This document shows positions 1-13,800 of a DNA stretch of 64,000 nucleotides, piece after piece. The position numbers were made by a program, and so were the translations under genes. Origin of the DNA: Anopheles merus (taxonomy: Eukaryota > Arthropoda > Insecta > Diptera > Culicidae); contig NC_054082.1 in assembly GCF_017562075.2 (NCBI RefSeq), forward strand, positions 45,777,832 through 45,841,831, given 5' to 3'. The notes below the pieces were generated by a model that saw only the letters and a list, made by a program, of their open reading frames with translations, made no database searches and was not told the origin of the DNA. How positions within the stretch are numbered: position 1 is the first letter of the stretch; every line of letters starts with the position of its first letter.

Positions 1-3000
1 GGTCTAGTATATGTAGATATGGCAAGGTTATTATGGCCCTCGTATGGGAATTCTCGGAAAACGGTCACCAATATTATTTGTTAAGGGAGAAGAAAACTAA
101 CTGTCTATAAGTTTAGTGGATCGAACTTGCGTGAAACTGCTCCATGATGCAAAGGATGCGTGCGTGGAAAGAACGGTTGATTTATGGGAAAAGTTTTACG
201 GACAGTGCTTAATAGGCTCGAACCTTCCTCAAACTAATTACAGCGGTAAAGGACAACCATTTTGGATTCAATTTTAAATCTTAACTTTAGTCTTCACAAT
301 AGTCAGCTATTTGCATCCCGTTTGCAAATAATACACAATAGCCTAAGAAAAAAATAGCGTTTAAAAGAGAAAATAATCACACAGCTACAGTTTGAATTCG
401 CAAACATCATTCCCATTGGGGGCACATCCAAAGTTCCATTTCATCCACTGGTTGACTTGAAAAAAAATGGGTCATCCACAAGTTCACACTACACCTCCTG
501 GTGCCTTACCGAGGTGAGATGCGGGAAATCTACTTTAATTGGCACACCACCCGCAGTGTTTGTAGGCCGAAGGATGGAGATAAACAGGACTAAAGAACCC
601 ATCATCAACACTCCTTTCCATCGTGAGCCCGTGTCAGTCACCTGGGTTGACGTGTGGCAGGGCAGCACCGGACAAGCCATACAGCCGATCGTGAGAAGGC
701 GCGAGGTGAAGCATGAATGTCTATCTGCTTTTCGGTTTTCCTACCAAAACCAGCACTATCGGCCACTCGCTCACTCTACCCCACAACTGTTTCCATTTTT
801 TTTTAGGTATGCTCATCCACTGCAGCTGCAAACCCATTTAATGACTTCTGCCTGAATGGTAATGACAGCTACGACCACAATCGTTTGCGAGTGTGTTCAT
901 TACGTGAAAGTGTCATCTCATTTGTATCGTTTGGCGTTTTGTTTGGCTAGGGTTGGGTGACTGGAAAGGTGACCCAGCTTGCTGCCGATTTAACCGGGGG
1001 AACGAACCGTCAGGCTAGTGTCAGCACATTTCGCATCATGTGTGAGTGTCCCCAGTTATCCTGCGACGAGTTTGCATTCGTTCTTCCCCATGTTTGCGTA
1101 TGTGTGTACACAAACATCGTTTCCGCAAACGTTACAGCGAACATAAAAAAGGGTTTGTTGAGAGGAAAAAAAAACTATCCATCTGAGTTGCGTTTGCGGA
1201 CAAACGTCAAATCAAGATACTTGAGGCGCTCTCTTCGCAACACTTCACTCCACACCATTGCTTGCTCTAAATTGAATACAAATATTTGCTTTGTGCAAGG
1301 ATTTTTTCTATTTTCAACTGCTTCTTGAAACTGGCGAATCCTCCGAGATCTGCCCACTCCGTTCAACTATCTGCAGCCCAAAATGTAACATCCTATTAGC
1401 TTCTGGCAAAGGAATGGATTTTTTCTCTCTCTGCCCAACTAAACAGTCGACGAATGTGAGAAACAAACGTGTACATCGAAGAACCCACAAGATGCTTCGG
1501 ATCCAACCGGAAAAAAAGATTGCTTGAATGTCTTCTTTTTGAAGACCATCTTCACCATACGGTGGCAGCAACACAAAAAAGGATAAGAACCTACGATTAT
1601 GATCTTATGTGTTCCGTGTGGTCTGTGTGTAAGTGTGTTGACTTTCGGCCGGATTGCTTGTTGCTACGTGTCGGCTAATGTGGCATCCTGTGTGTAACCC
1701 AAACCTTCCCCTCCTATTTACGTTCCGCAATGGTCACACGGGAGAAATCCATTTTCCGCTATCACATCCGTGAGAGCAAAAGCCCGTGGGGCTCCTGTCT
1801 TTCCGGACGTGTGTGATTCTTCCCTGTGCTGTGGTTGGTTACCCGCGGGGCTAAGACGTTAAAAGATTCGGTAAGAAGTGTTTGTTTTCTTCCCTTTTCT
1901 CCATTTGCCTCGCCTTTAGGTTGCGGGACACGGCAAAGGGTATTAGTTTAATATCCTTTCTTGGGTATTTTGGGTTTAAGGCGCACGGCCGGTGTACGAC
2001 CGTCTTACAAGCTCTTGCAATTTTCAACAAGACAGTAGCGCCAGCCGATGTACCTGTTTGCCCGACATGTGTGTTGCCATTTCTTGTTGTACAAAAACCA
2101 TAGGAAGTGAACACGAACCGAACACTGTGTGCGCGTGTGTGTGTGTATGTGTGTTTTGTTTTGTCGGTAAGCTTATTTGTTACCCATTCGCGAATGGGGA
2201 TTCATAAATGTATAAAATGGCCACTCGCACAGTAAAAGGTATATTTGCTGGCGCAGGTGGGCACGAGCGCGTTGTTTTGCGTTATGGTTGCCTGCGTGTT
2301 GCGATGGGAGTTGCTTTTTTGCCTCTTCGCTCTAAATTTACAGCCTCAATCCCATCGCTCTCCACGTAGCGACGACGCCCGAAAGTCACGCCCGAAAGTC
2401 TCGACGGTACTCGAACCCAGTTTTTTTCTTCTCAAAAGTCGTGCTGTGGCGTTCGTGCACGTAGCGGTCCCAGCGGTAGCAGTCATTTGGTTTAATATTT
2501 GATACTAATAGGTAGTGAAAAGGTTCGTTGCGTCCGATGATCGTGCACGGGTTTCGGTTTCGTAACAATTTCTTGTTGTAAGCTCGCATCACCTCCCACC
2601 GTAAATGGTCCTCTGGAGGAGTATTTTTCAATGCATTAATGTGTGGATACAACCGTGATGGTGTACGTTGGGGATGTTAATAAAACAATAAACTCGATAG
2701 AAATAAATTTTAATCGAAGGTGTTGCGGATTCTGTCTTAAGAAAGTACGTAATTCAACCTTCAAATTGATTTTCGTAAAGTATTACGTGCGTTACATTGA
2801 TAAATATTACTTTATAAACGGATTGAAAAGCGTTGTAGTTAAAAATATAGCTACTGTTTATACAGAAACTGTATAATAATAAAGCAAGCTATAATTAATC
2901 CAATAGAAAGAACATGTTTTATAGTAATTGAATGATGCGAAACTAGAATATTGGACCCGTATATTATTGAACGCGGTGTCGTAGTACAGTCGTCAGCTCG

Positions 3001-6000
3001 TAGGATTCATTAATATGCCCAGTTCAAAGTTACAATATATCATCCCCTCTAGCAAAGACTGATTCCGGTAGCGTGATACTGATTAAGTCTCGAAACCCTG
3101 TATAGGCTAGCATGTCCACGTAGAGCGTTATGCTAAACAAAATGTTTTTATTTTTATTCAGAAGGAACGACTTCACCGAATTGAACGAATTTTTAAAGAA
3201 AAAGAATAAGATTTGACGCAAGGAAATTTCCAACGACGAACGAATGAAAATAATTCAAAAATATTTATCGAGAATGCTCAAATTGAAAATTCCTTCTTCA
3301 ATGCCCAAATATTTCCCATATACTTTTAACTAATGAAAAACAATTCCACTTTCTCAAACTCTTTACCAAAAAATATGCCAAATAAAAGCTCCCTCTCACT
3401 TTTTCCACGTGCTGGAACGGTGCGTTTCATAATGGAGTTCCGAAACATCGGAAAGCTCCATACCCAGCTCTTTTTCCATAAGAACAACTTTATGCAGTAC
3501 AAAACAAGAAGTTGTTCGATGCCAAACTTGCTCCTTGCCACACAGCACACACACACACACACATAGCTCGTATGTTCTCACGGTGTCGGTTTCTTCGTCG
3601 TTGCCTGCTACCGCTACTCAAATTAACTGCATCTGGGGTGTAGCAATAGAAGGCGGAGATGGTATGATTTCTAAATTGCATTTATTTAATTTCATCGTCC
3701 AGTGTACGTGTTCGCGCGTGCGGAATCCATGGAGCATGGGGCGCAACAGATATGGTGTGAAAGTTCGATGATGCTATTAGAATACTTTATACCCAGGGTT
3801 GTGTGCCGTGCTTTGCGCCAGCAGTTCCAACAGGTGTAGTGTGTGAGGTGCAAAACTGCAATGCAAAAGCAGTGGACCGGGTGGATTGGTGGTGTACGAA
3901 CCAAATGCTCTCGTTTCATGCTCGCCTCTTTGGACAACCCACTCGCGCTCACATTCATGCCGTTTCCGTCCCGCCAAAACGGACCGACCGCCAACCGATG
4001 GTTGCACCAAACCAAGCAACCAAAGTTACTAATGGATATCATAAAGATGAAATAGTTGCACAACAAACACATACTTTCTGTGGCCGGGCGGAGGGTAAAG
4101 TGTTTGGGTAGAATTTAGTAGCTCCGCGCAATGGTGCGACCGAGGGTGGACGTAAAGCGGGAAGGGTCAGAAAATTTCATTCCAGGTATAATGTTGGTCA
4201 CTACCGTCCGTGTTCTTTTCCGTATATTCCCCCGCCCGTCGTGCTTGGCATGCAAAACTTTTCCACTTTGGCCGAAGCACTAACGCACACAGTACTAAAG
4301 CCACACACTCCAAACCGATTAGTTCACATTCGAGGTTCAGAATGCAGCTCCAGCGTGTGTGTGCCATTTGTAACCATATCTACCAAAAATGAGAGACTTC
4401 CCATTGGTTCCAAGGTGTTCGTTCACACCCCTACACAGTCGTGGGTCGTGGCAGGATAATTTCAAAACATCAATTTCTCTCTCAAGTCATGTATGTATGT
4501 TTGTGGCACACCAACTGTGGTGGTAATGTATATTGAAATTAAAGTAAAATCCATTAACAGATTAGCATAAAATGCAAATGTAGCTTTCAGAGTTTAAGCT
4601 CAAGCCCGAAGAACTGACTAGTGAATTTAACGGCTTGCCGCGACCTAGAGCGTGTCTGTGTATGGATCCATTTTCGGTCCATTCGGCTTTGTTATCGTGC
4701 TATTTCTAGCGCGCCATACATGGCGTTCCATTTCACTTCATTTGTCGAACGAGAACAGGAGGAAAGGAGCAACCGTAACGGACAATTGCAGCAGTCGGAC
4801 CGAAACCAAAACCTAACCACCTGTCACGGCCGGCAGATGATAAAGTCACGAAGATTAAACCGAAAATCACACTAATTACCGACGCCCACCGCAAGGATGG
4901 TGTGGGGCCATCCTAACACACACACAAACATGGGATGCCGTCTGTCCAGTTTCTGTGTTCCGTGTCGTTTGTCCAGTGAAATTGAATTGGTACGTTCTTC
5001 ATAGAGCGCTGGAAAGTAGCAAATGACTGGACACGGAAAGGAGTGTCCAGACATTATATGACGTTTTGACAGTGACAACAAAGAGGTGATGATTGTGTGA
5101 GGTTGGACGTGTGGTGTGAAAGATCTACACAATCACACACTCACGTGAACGTAAAGGACATATTTTTACCATCCTCCCGACTTCCTTCCCAACCACATCA
5201 TCCCGAAAAGTCAACACAGCACACACGTCGTGTTCCAACCGACAAAGCCAACATTGTGACAGTGGGGAAGACGACATTTCCCGGAATCGTGTCGTTCCTG
5301 AATGAATTGCTCCGTGTCTCCCGGATGCAAAAGCGAGTCTCGTCCCAGGTTGATCTCTGCCGAGGATTAAACCTTTTTCTCCCCCCAGTCGATTGCTGAC
5401 CCGATCGGGTTAGCTGCAACCATTTTCGATAGGACTTTGTACTCCATACCAACAAAAGAGACGGTGTGCATCCCGTTTGTGCCCTGCCTCGCAACTGCAT
5501 TGTCGACCATCGCATTTGTGATAGAACGACCGACACACCTGCATCGATCACTGCACGGCAGACGCTTCCCTTTGCCAACGCTATCGGTCCATTTAGCATG
5601 CATCGGTTTTGTCTTTCGATGCTGCTGCAGCTCGCCGTCCTGGGACCAACACCGGAAGCCGACAACAGAGAGTCACGTAATCGAATGGAAGCGGAATAAA
5701 ATTGGAATGAAATCGTCATCCTACCGTGGGTGGTGGAGACGCTGGTCACACCGTACTGATGGGGCCCATCCGCAAAGGGCAATTGATTCAGTTTTACAGT
5801 TTTCAATTCATCCAACACCCGTCTACGATGGGCATCATCCTTCCTTTCCGTACCTCAATTACCCCCACTAGAACAGCTCTAAAATCTAGGATGGAACAAA
5901 ACCACCAGGCATGTGTGTGTGTGTGTTGACTGAGTTTGAGTGAGTCCATGTGCGAGGACGACACCCTAACGTCGGTGAGAGACGGGCGATTGGATCGTGT

Positions 6001-6340
6001 TGCGTGGTGTGCTGCGCGGGGTCGTAATTTGATCACACTAATTTGACAACGGTGTGATTGCAGTTATTTTGCATCAAATTCCGTACGATTTTGCACCAGG
6101 CACGTGTTTATAGGCGAGTGAGAGGTTGTGCTCTCTCTTCCTGAACTGTTGAAGGCGTATTCTTTTTCCTTGCACGTACGCATGAGTTATCGTACGGGTA
6201 ACTGTGCACACTGTTGTGGTAATATTTGTACATTTACGTCGAAACTGTGCTTCATATGTGGCCTCTTTTTACCTTTCGATGCCACAAGAGTAAACAACAT
6301 ATTTACTTCCCGTAAAAGTGTCCGTTGGATGTCCTTGGTA
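1..6340. other. Non-coding stretch, nothing convincing beyond short repeats
   Basis: Mixed AT-rich sequence with short GT/CA runs (about 2,130-2,155, 3,545-3,564, 5,910-5,928). An isolated plus-strand TATAAAA lies near 2,211 without a clear initiator. A GC-richer block at 5.2-5.8 kb gives overlapping open frames on both strands, up to 206 codons, that lack ATG starts and coding bias. Confidence 0.5.
3545..3564. repeat. (CA)n microsatellite, short
   Basis: About ten CA units (cacacacaca). Comparable short CA/GT runs occur near 2,130-2,155, 5,910-5,928, 13,393-13,406, 38,158-38,166 and 58,801-58,970, and are not listed singly. Confidence 0.85.
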
Positions 6341-6385
6341 ACTTACCTAAAACGAAATTGAAAATACAAGAAAAACAAGAATTAG
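6341..6385 (-). other. Recursive splice site (ratchet point) 1
   Basis: Read on the minus strand, a TACTAAT branch-point motif (CTAAT at 6,385-6,381) is followed by about 32 nt rich in T and C. It ends TTTTAG at 6,347 and is joined directly to GTAAGT at 6,346-6,341. The branch A to AG distance is about 35 nt, normal for an insect 3' splice site. The fused AG|GTAAGT is a perfect 5' splice site regenerated at the same point. This is the textbook layout of a zero-nucleotide exon in long Drosophila introns. The plus-strand complement around 6,341 (acttacct) has no alternative meaning I can see. Confidence 0.72.
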
Positions 6386-9300
6386 TAAATATGTTTTTGA
6401 TTCAAGCGATAATTTCCTACAGAAGCAAAAGATCGAAACAAAACGGCATGATTGTGACCTCGTAACACTGCGATGGGTGTAATGCCATCTTTCACAAACA
6501 ATATAAACGAAGTTTAAGAGCCCCTCCAAAGCACATAATGCACAAACACATTTACACACACACACACTGAACAAAGAGCAGCAAATCCGGTGATAATTAA
6601 TTATCGTATAATCCGTTTGCTTTCAACCACCCAGCTGCTGTCCCTCAGCCGGTGAGGTGAGGCGCCCTAATCCTTTGAACCACTTTAACGAGCCGATTTC
6701 ACTGAGCACCCGAACCCCAGACCTTTTTTTTCTGTTGCGATCCACTCTTTTGCTGCTGTCGCGTTGTATCCACGTTTTGTTTTGATTCTCCATGCTTTGC
6801 CGGCTCCTTCGCAGAGATTAGAGCAACCGGAAGCAAAACGTACAAACATACACCGTGTCTAAGAGGAGGAGAGCTGGCCTGCTCTAAACGGTTTCGATTA
6901 GCCCTTACGGCGGGGTTTCATTCGAAGCCGCCCGAGACCGTTTAGCAGCTTTCAGCAGCAGTTCTTACCCATTAGCCGTCTCTCTAGGGGAAGAAGTCCT
7001 TTTTTAACAACTGTTGACTCAGTGTTAATCACCATTGGCCTTTTGTTCTTCACGCTCTTTAAAGCATCAAAATAAAGTGACAAACACCTCGACAAACACA
7101 AAAAACGGTTGGCAGTGGTAATGAAAATGCCATCACTTCCGCTGCTATTAATGCAAGATAACAGGCACTGCAGGGCACAATGGAAAGTAACACACTATTA
7201 CCCTTCAAAATAAGCCAAAATATGCGACACCGAGCAACATTGTGAAGTGAAATGAATATTTAATTGACGAATGCAGGATTGGGATTCACTTGTTTGCTGA
7301 ACAAACAATCGACAGTGTGATGGGGCCCCCACCAAATTGCAACTCGGAAGTCAACGCAAAAGTTATATATAAAAAAAAAACAACGATTCACACACGCACA
7401 CCCTCTATCTTCTGGTGCCCGCATGATCGTCTCTAATGACAACAGAATAAGCCTATTTAGCAATTCCAAATGCACCATTAGCCCGAAACAGATTGGGGAG
7501 GAATAAATTACCGCCTGCAAGGATCAAGCAGCTCGTTCTAGTCTTTTTTAAGGGGGGTAGATAAAACGCGTTTCCCTCACACCAGAGCTCACGGAGTCGG
7601 AAGCAGCCCACCGAGGACGCGTGGAAGGGCAATTGGCTTTGTTGTGGCATTTGGTTTCAAAATTCAATTCCACCACCACGCCACAATCTAGTAGTCTCGG
7701 GTGAGGCAGGATTTGAAAATTTGGCTATTCTGTCGTGTTGATGGAATAGCTTTGCTCATTCTGTTGAGTGGTGGTTCTGTTGTGGTGGCGAAAAGGCCGT
7801 CCAAAACAAAGCGCATGATGTTGTGGGCAGAAGAGGAAGTGCCATCATCAACCGCGGCCCTATTTCACATTTCGATGGGAAGCGGCGCGGCGTATTATCA
7901 CCCATTCGGTATAATGTAAAAGCATACAGACCATCGCAAACACATGCAAACGGCTAATTTGCATGTGAAGTAATTATCCTGGTTTTACACAATGAGGCCA
8001 ACACATTTGGTTGCACAGCCTGCCTGTCTGCCCCCAAAACATTCCACCCACCCACCCAAATTGAGAGGCCGAGCATTGACGGCCATTTGGTCATCTTCTA
8101 ACTGTTAACAAACCTTACCGAACTGAAGTGAACGCAAACCGAAACGGCCCATCACTCTCGATAGCAGGCTGAATACTTCCTTCGCCTCGCCAAAAACCCA
8201 CACACCAGAACGGACATACGCCGAACAAACCACATACGCACACACACGGCAGCAAAGGCTCACCGCCGTAGCATCACCTCAGTGCGCATATTGACAGTGT
8301 CACCCATTGAAGTGACCAGTGAGGTGGAAAATTGTGTAATTCAATCATTCAGCACAACCACCCACCTGCTGCCGAACCCGTGGTGCATGCTGGGGTGGTA
8401 CCAAACAACACCATCCAACCGGGGAAAGGGAGGAAAATCGACCAGGCACACATCGATCGCGACGTGACGACGCGTGACGTTGCTTGTGCTTGTGTTTGCT
8501 ATTTGCAGCATCCCGGACCGGTGGTTTGTTGGTTTTGTGGAGACAAGCAGAGTGAAAGGGAGGAATAATGTTTGGTGGTGTGGCTCACTCGACATCCAGC
8601 GAGCGCCCACCCGTCTGTCCGCGAACACTAACGAGCGCCAAGTCACTCACGGAACGTGCCTATTTAAATATCACATTTCACTTTGGCTAGTAGCTTTCCC
8701 TGAACTTTCGCTCGATCCAAAGAAAAGAATGTTGGAGGAAAAAGGAATAAAAAAGCAAAAAATCCTTACTTCTTCACTCCTGCAGCACTCTGTTCTGTCG
8801 AAGAAGCCCGATCGAATGACCGGGAGGAATTACCGGGTGGGAAAAGTAAAGTCGTCGTTAATTAGCGATAGTTTACGGGTGGATTAGATTCAGCTAGCGA
8901 AGAGGCAGTCAGCAACTTAATTGACCACTGGCAAATTTAATTAACAACTCATTAAGGAAACATTCCTAGGCAGGATCAAAGTGTTCTTTCGCTTACTTGT
9001 TGGTGTAGGTTGATGTACGCGAATGGGGTCAATATTAGCATCATCATTTTAGATGTAATCCTGCGATGAAATGAGGATTATTTCGCTCACGTGTTTTATT
9101 TTACATTTATGTAAAAACGAATAATAATCTTGTTAGTAAAAATAACGATAATATTCTATGACCTAAAAATTTAATAAATATTTTAATTAAAGCTGAAGGG
9201 TTTGATTCGTTTCGTTTGTTCTTACAATAACAATCGTTTGATTGAGCTATCGCTTTAAAAATAAATCGATTAATTATTGCTCTGAAGCGCTGTGCGAGTT

Positions 9301-10419
9301 TCGCCATTGAGATTCAATTGAATTACTACAGTATTTCACAAAAAATTCATCAACAATTGTTCAGTTTCAACGGTGAAGTGAATCATTAACGATTTCATGG
9401 AACTTTATTGCTAACTGTAGAAGCATACACACAAACGCTTGTGTATGTACCGAAAGGCCAAATGTTTTCCTTTCTAGGAACGATTCCCTCTTTTTTCATC
9501 AACAGCATAACACGTTGCTTTACCAGAGGAGTAGAGAGAGAGAAAGAGAGAGAGAGAGTAAGCGGTAGAACGAATTTAATTAAAATTTGCAGGCCGAAAA
9601 GGCTCACGTGCTGGTATAAAGTTTGGCACGGCTTAGCCACACAAATTGTCGCTGATGAGCGTGCGAGCGATGGCTTTCCGTTTTTTTTTTTCGAACAGTG
9701 TACCACATGCGCTTGCTTACGTGTGTATGTGACCGTTTCGTACAAGTTTTCACAGCGGTTCGGTTTGCAGCATCGCCATCATCGCTCGGTGGGTTATAGT
9801 ACAAAAAAATAGGTAAAGAGTTCAGTCCACGTTGTCTGGGCAGCATAAGCAGCATACTCGGAAGTGAACGAACTAAATAAAGCACCAGTTTTTGGTTGCA
9901 CAGGTAGAACGAGCGCGAGGTGGTAAGCGTGTGTACCAAATCCTTCCTCACTGCGAACGAGTTGAAGAGTACGCACGGCAGGGAAGGTTTTGTGTTCCTG
10001 TATTTCGCGCTCGGCACATGGTGCTTCCATGCCACAGAGAAAGGATACGTTTAGCGAGAAACGTTTGTAGACAAAAAGCAGAGAAACTTTCTCCATCCAA
10101 CAGACTGGAGCCTAACCTGCTTTGATCATGGTTTGGTTTCCCTGTACACAGTACAGTACTTTCCTCAAATTCTATGAACATATTTGGGGCCGATGTTTTT
10201 CGTCGACCAATACAGCCACACTCAGGCCTGTGGTGGGAAGGGTGGAAACTGACTAGGGTCGGATTGTAACTAAGTCCGCTTAATCTGTGGTGGTTGTTGT
10301 CGCACGGATTTACTGGACGACTTTACTAGGCCAGTGGAAAATCACTTTCATCGCAGCAACGACTGAATTCTTTTTATTTTTATTTTTATTTTTTTTTTGG
10401 TTAAGTTTAAACACGTTCG
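6386..10419. other. Non-coding stretch before the inverted-repeat element
   Basis: No gene is supported. An AT-rich segment at about 9,030-9,380 contains TTTAATTAAA. A GA run occurs at 9.53 kb and small CA runs near 8,240. Confidence 0.5.
9533..9558. repeat. (GA)n microsatellite
   Basis: A GA run of 26 bp with one AA interruption. It reads TC on the minus strand, without an adjoining AG|GT. Confidence 0.88.
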
Positions 10420-10841
10420 TTATAAACTTAAGCTTTAACAACACACGGTTTCGAATCATATAAGAGAATAATTCAATCACTAAGGAAAATGTTGCAAGCA
10501 TGCTGTGGAAGTTTGCAATCATATAGGGGAACGTTGCAATCAAGTAGTGGAATTTTGCAAGCATACTGTGGAGCTGTAGACTGTGGGTGCCGCTTTAAAA
10601 GCCCCCAACATATTTTCGATAATTTTACTAATTTATTATGTTAAATTATGGCCCTGCAGCAGGATTTATTTAGTACAACCGAATGCCCCACGAAAAAAAA
10701 CTCCAAATGATGTATTTCAAAAAACATCATCGGTATCAATACGAAGCCTTTTACACTGGCATCCACAGCATGCTTGCAACATTCCCCTAAGTGATTGAAC
10801 TATTCCCTCTTACATGATTCGAAACCCTGTAAGTTTATAAA
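10420..10841. mobile_element. MITE-like element with long inverted-repeat arms and 21-bp subterminal repeats
   Basis: The left arm (10,420-10,509) and the reverse complement of the right arm (10,762-10,841) match closely. Both contain TATAAACTTA, then GGTTTCGAATCAT, TTCAATCACT and GTTGCAAGCATGCTGTGGA, with indels near the outer end. The left arm is built from 21-bp units with a TTGCAA or TTCAATCA core (about 10,466-10,570), while the right arm has about three inverted units. The core between the arms has no ORF, which suggests a non-autonomous DNA element. No clear target-site duplication was found, so the outer ends are approximate and the superfamily is unknown. Confidence 0.68.
10466..10570. 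repeat. Tandem 21-bp repeat, about five units
   Basis: Successive units share an AA-start, a TTGCAA (or TTCAA) core and a GG or GGAA end: AATGTTGCAAGCATGCTGTGG, written here as its first 20 bases AATGTTGCAAGCATGCTGTG plus G, then three variants. They form the inner part of the left arm of the inverted-repeat element. Similar units occur inverted on the right side. Subterminal repeats of this sort are usual transposase-binding sites in DNA transposons, which is the likely origin. Confidence 0.6.
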
Positions 10842-13800
10842 TACAGTAGGGCTTAAAAGATACACAACCTACATGTACCAACTGAACCACGCAATAATTC
10901 GTAGCTGAAAGATTTCCTTTCTTCCGAATACCGAATTAGAAAAAAAAAACAACGGTAGATAACAATATACATTTTTCTTACATTCACCTTGAAACGATTC
11001 GGGCGAAACCATCTCCACCCTTACTGCCGAGGCGCAACCACAGGTCCATAAAAATGTTTACCTGTCCAGCAATAGTTTTCCGTTTTATTGCCAAGCCATT
11101 TCGTCCAGAAGTTTGTTTAACCGGCACGAAATTCTGATGGTTGCACATTTCCCTCCCCCATACGTTGACAGGACGTGACATCTTTGCGAGATCAAGGAAA
11201 TAAATACGATTCCTGGCCTCGTCTAGTTGATTCTACCCTTCCTTTCCAGCAATAAATGTTTCATGGCTGTGATGATCATGGGGACAAAACAAAAACGGAA
11301 AATACCAAGAAATCATTCTCAAGGAAGCAAAACACCCCACAGCATGAAATCATTATCGCACACCAGTTTCGACCTTTCCGGCTACTACTAAAGGAGTTTC
11401 ATGCTTTATCTGCGTCTGTATTTTTGTCAGAAGCTCACCTTTAACCAAACCCCAACAAAACAGCACACAGTGCCCCAGAATGATATAAGATTTAATGCAC
11501 ACAGGTACGATGCTACGGAAGCACCGCGGCAACCCAAAAGAAAAGGTAATGTATGCACTGTCCATTTTCCTTTCACTGAAATACGCGTGGGAATTGTGGA
11601 TCGCTAGCCAAGAAGGAAGCTACAGTTCACCGTATCCTTCACCAATCCATGCCCTGTGGTGCTAACGGCATCAAACGAACCAGCCGAACCAGTAGACGTT
11701 GGAAACGCTCTGCCGTTAGCCTGTATGGAGCCGGACGACAAGCAAAAGCCGTTCGTTCCGCACCTCCGCCAGCGCTGCGTACAAACGCCACCAACTACCA
11801 CCTTCAGCCGGATGGAATGATCTGTTCTGTTTGCATTTGTCGGTGAATAAATTTCCAACACTTCCTCTCCCAGAAGGGCTGCGTTTGCACGCGCGCGCTC
11901 GTTCATGTTTCCGGTCCGCGTACCGGAGAGCACTGAAAAGGACAACAACACACCGGGCACGGCGCGGCAGCGCATCATGAATTTCCGTTTCCGATCATGG
12001 TTCCATGCCAGCAGATACCGGAGAGAGATTCGCATACTGCCTCGTTACTTCCCCTAGGGAGCGATACGGGCGGCACGGGCAGAATGGAACCGAAAAGAGC
12101 TACGACGAAACAACCAGCCTCGGTACCGGGTTTGCCATTCATTTGGGGGGCAGGAGCGAGAATGCTACGAATAGCCGGAAACGACAACCGGAAGCAAAAC
12201 GAGATCATTTTCGTCGTCGACGGCCAATATTGTTGCTGTTTCTTTTTTCCACCCTTTAATCCGCTCTCCTTCTCTGTGCCGTTTTCGGATGCGAGTGAGT
12301 AGCTTCCAAGAAAGGAAAATAAGTCTATTGTCAGGTTGTGGTCGTGGCTAAGAATGGGGCCAAATTCGGCTATCGGGAATATATGTTGATATACAAGCTG
12401 GCACCTGAAGCCGGCTTCCGTGATACAGTCGTCAGCCACACAACTTAACATCATGCCTGTCATGGGTTAAAACCTCTTATGGACCGTGCCCCCTATGCTA
12501 TACGTAGGAGTAACTATCCTAGTATGGATGATCAACAAGTCACTGGTAGTCAAGCATATTGTAGGGTACATACCGGCCTCGACATTCAACAACATTTAGT
12601 AAGCCAATAAAAGCTACTAGAACTTGTTTCTTAGCAAAAGATGTTGAGCATATTTTTTACTGAAAGTCAAAAATTTAACGTCTTCCCCAGTGAGCTACAG
12701 AAATCAATCAACCCTTTTACGAACCACCAGGCTTCTCCATTTCCTAAACCGGTGTATCCCCTGATCGTCAAATCGTAATGATCAAACAGAAAGGAAAGCG
12801 AAACGAAACCTAATGGCTAAACGCAGAGCGGTTGAAATTCGACACCTTCAAACATGGGATACGATTTCAATCGCCGAGATGTGATCGGAATATGTCGGTC
12901 GCGGAGAGATGCGCGAATTGAAACTTCCACTTCAATCTATTTCAAACGTGTGTGCCGAATGGCTGATTTTTTCTCCATTTCAATTGCCTTATTTAGATAG
13001 TCGAGCAGTAAAAGCAAAGGCAGCAAGTCGAGCAAGCATATGTAGAAGCAGTGACCAGAGTTTATGTTATCTATTTTCCCGATTCCACATATCGTCAAAC
13101 ACATCACCCCGCACTCCATCTCGCTGTCAAAATCGATATAAAATATTTAGACCGCTTCATTTCGTCAGCAAGCATCGGCCAAAAAGCCGCCATTTAAACT
13201 GGGCGTAAAGGGTAGATCGTCTGCGATGAAATAAAACTCCCAAAATTGTACCCTATCGACCTTCCAGCATCGTTTTGTGAGGAAAAAGAGAACTGAAGGA
13301 AAGCTTCAGGAGGGGGTGTGTGTATGTTTGGGTTGTTAAATCGACGATAAACCCCGTTCCCAGTTCTCAGACCTTACAAATTGAGGCTTTCAAACACACA
13401 CACACAGCAATGGGATCCGTGGCAATGATGTTCCGCTGTCGGGGTAGGTAAGAACCACCAGCATCATGAATATTTAATCATCTAAACGAAGATTCCAATC
13501 GAAAATATAACCCGACAGTCTTTTCGTTCACAGATCGTAGCATCGAGCCAAAAAAAAACAATCGCCCACAGACACACACTCGCATACTTAATACTTGCCG
13601 ATGGCGAGACTTTTAGTGGGTGTGTGTGTGTATGCGCTGAACGTTGTAGTAAATGTCGTTAAGTGTCCATCTATTGTGAGAGAAAGGCACCTTGCTTCAT
13701 TGCTGTCCTTGGTCAGAAAGGTTCCGACTTTCTTTAACAGGTTAGTTGTAACAACAGTAAATGGTAGTGCAAAGCGAGCCAAATCGTGGGGGGGGGGAGT

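Noticed and set aside
5198..5818. 206-codon open frame on the minus strand, second-longest in the window
   Set aside because: It opens on GTG, not ATG, has no coding bias or recognisable domain, and a 144-codon frame overlaps it on the other strand. About this length is marginal for chance in 64 kb.
10449..10462. GGTTTCGAATCAT, resembling a tRNA T-loop box
   Set aside because: No acceptor stem or anticodon arm fits around it, and the motif recurs inverted in the right arm of the repeat element.
13441..13460. Plus-strand GGTAG|GTAAGA, considered as a plus-strand ratchet point
   Set aside because: The preceding sequence is G-rich, not pyrimidine-rich, so it cannot act as an acceptor.
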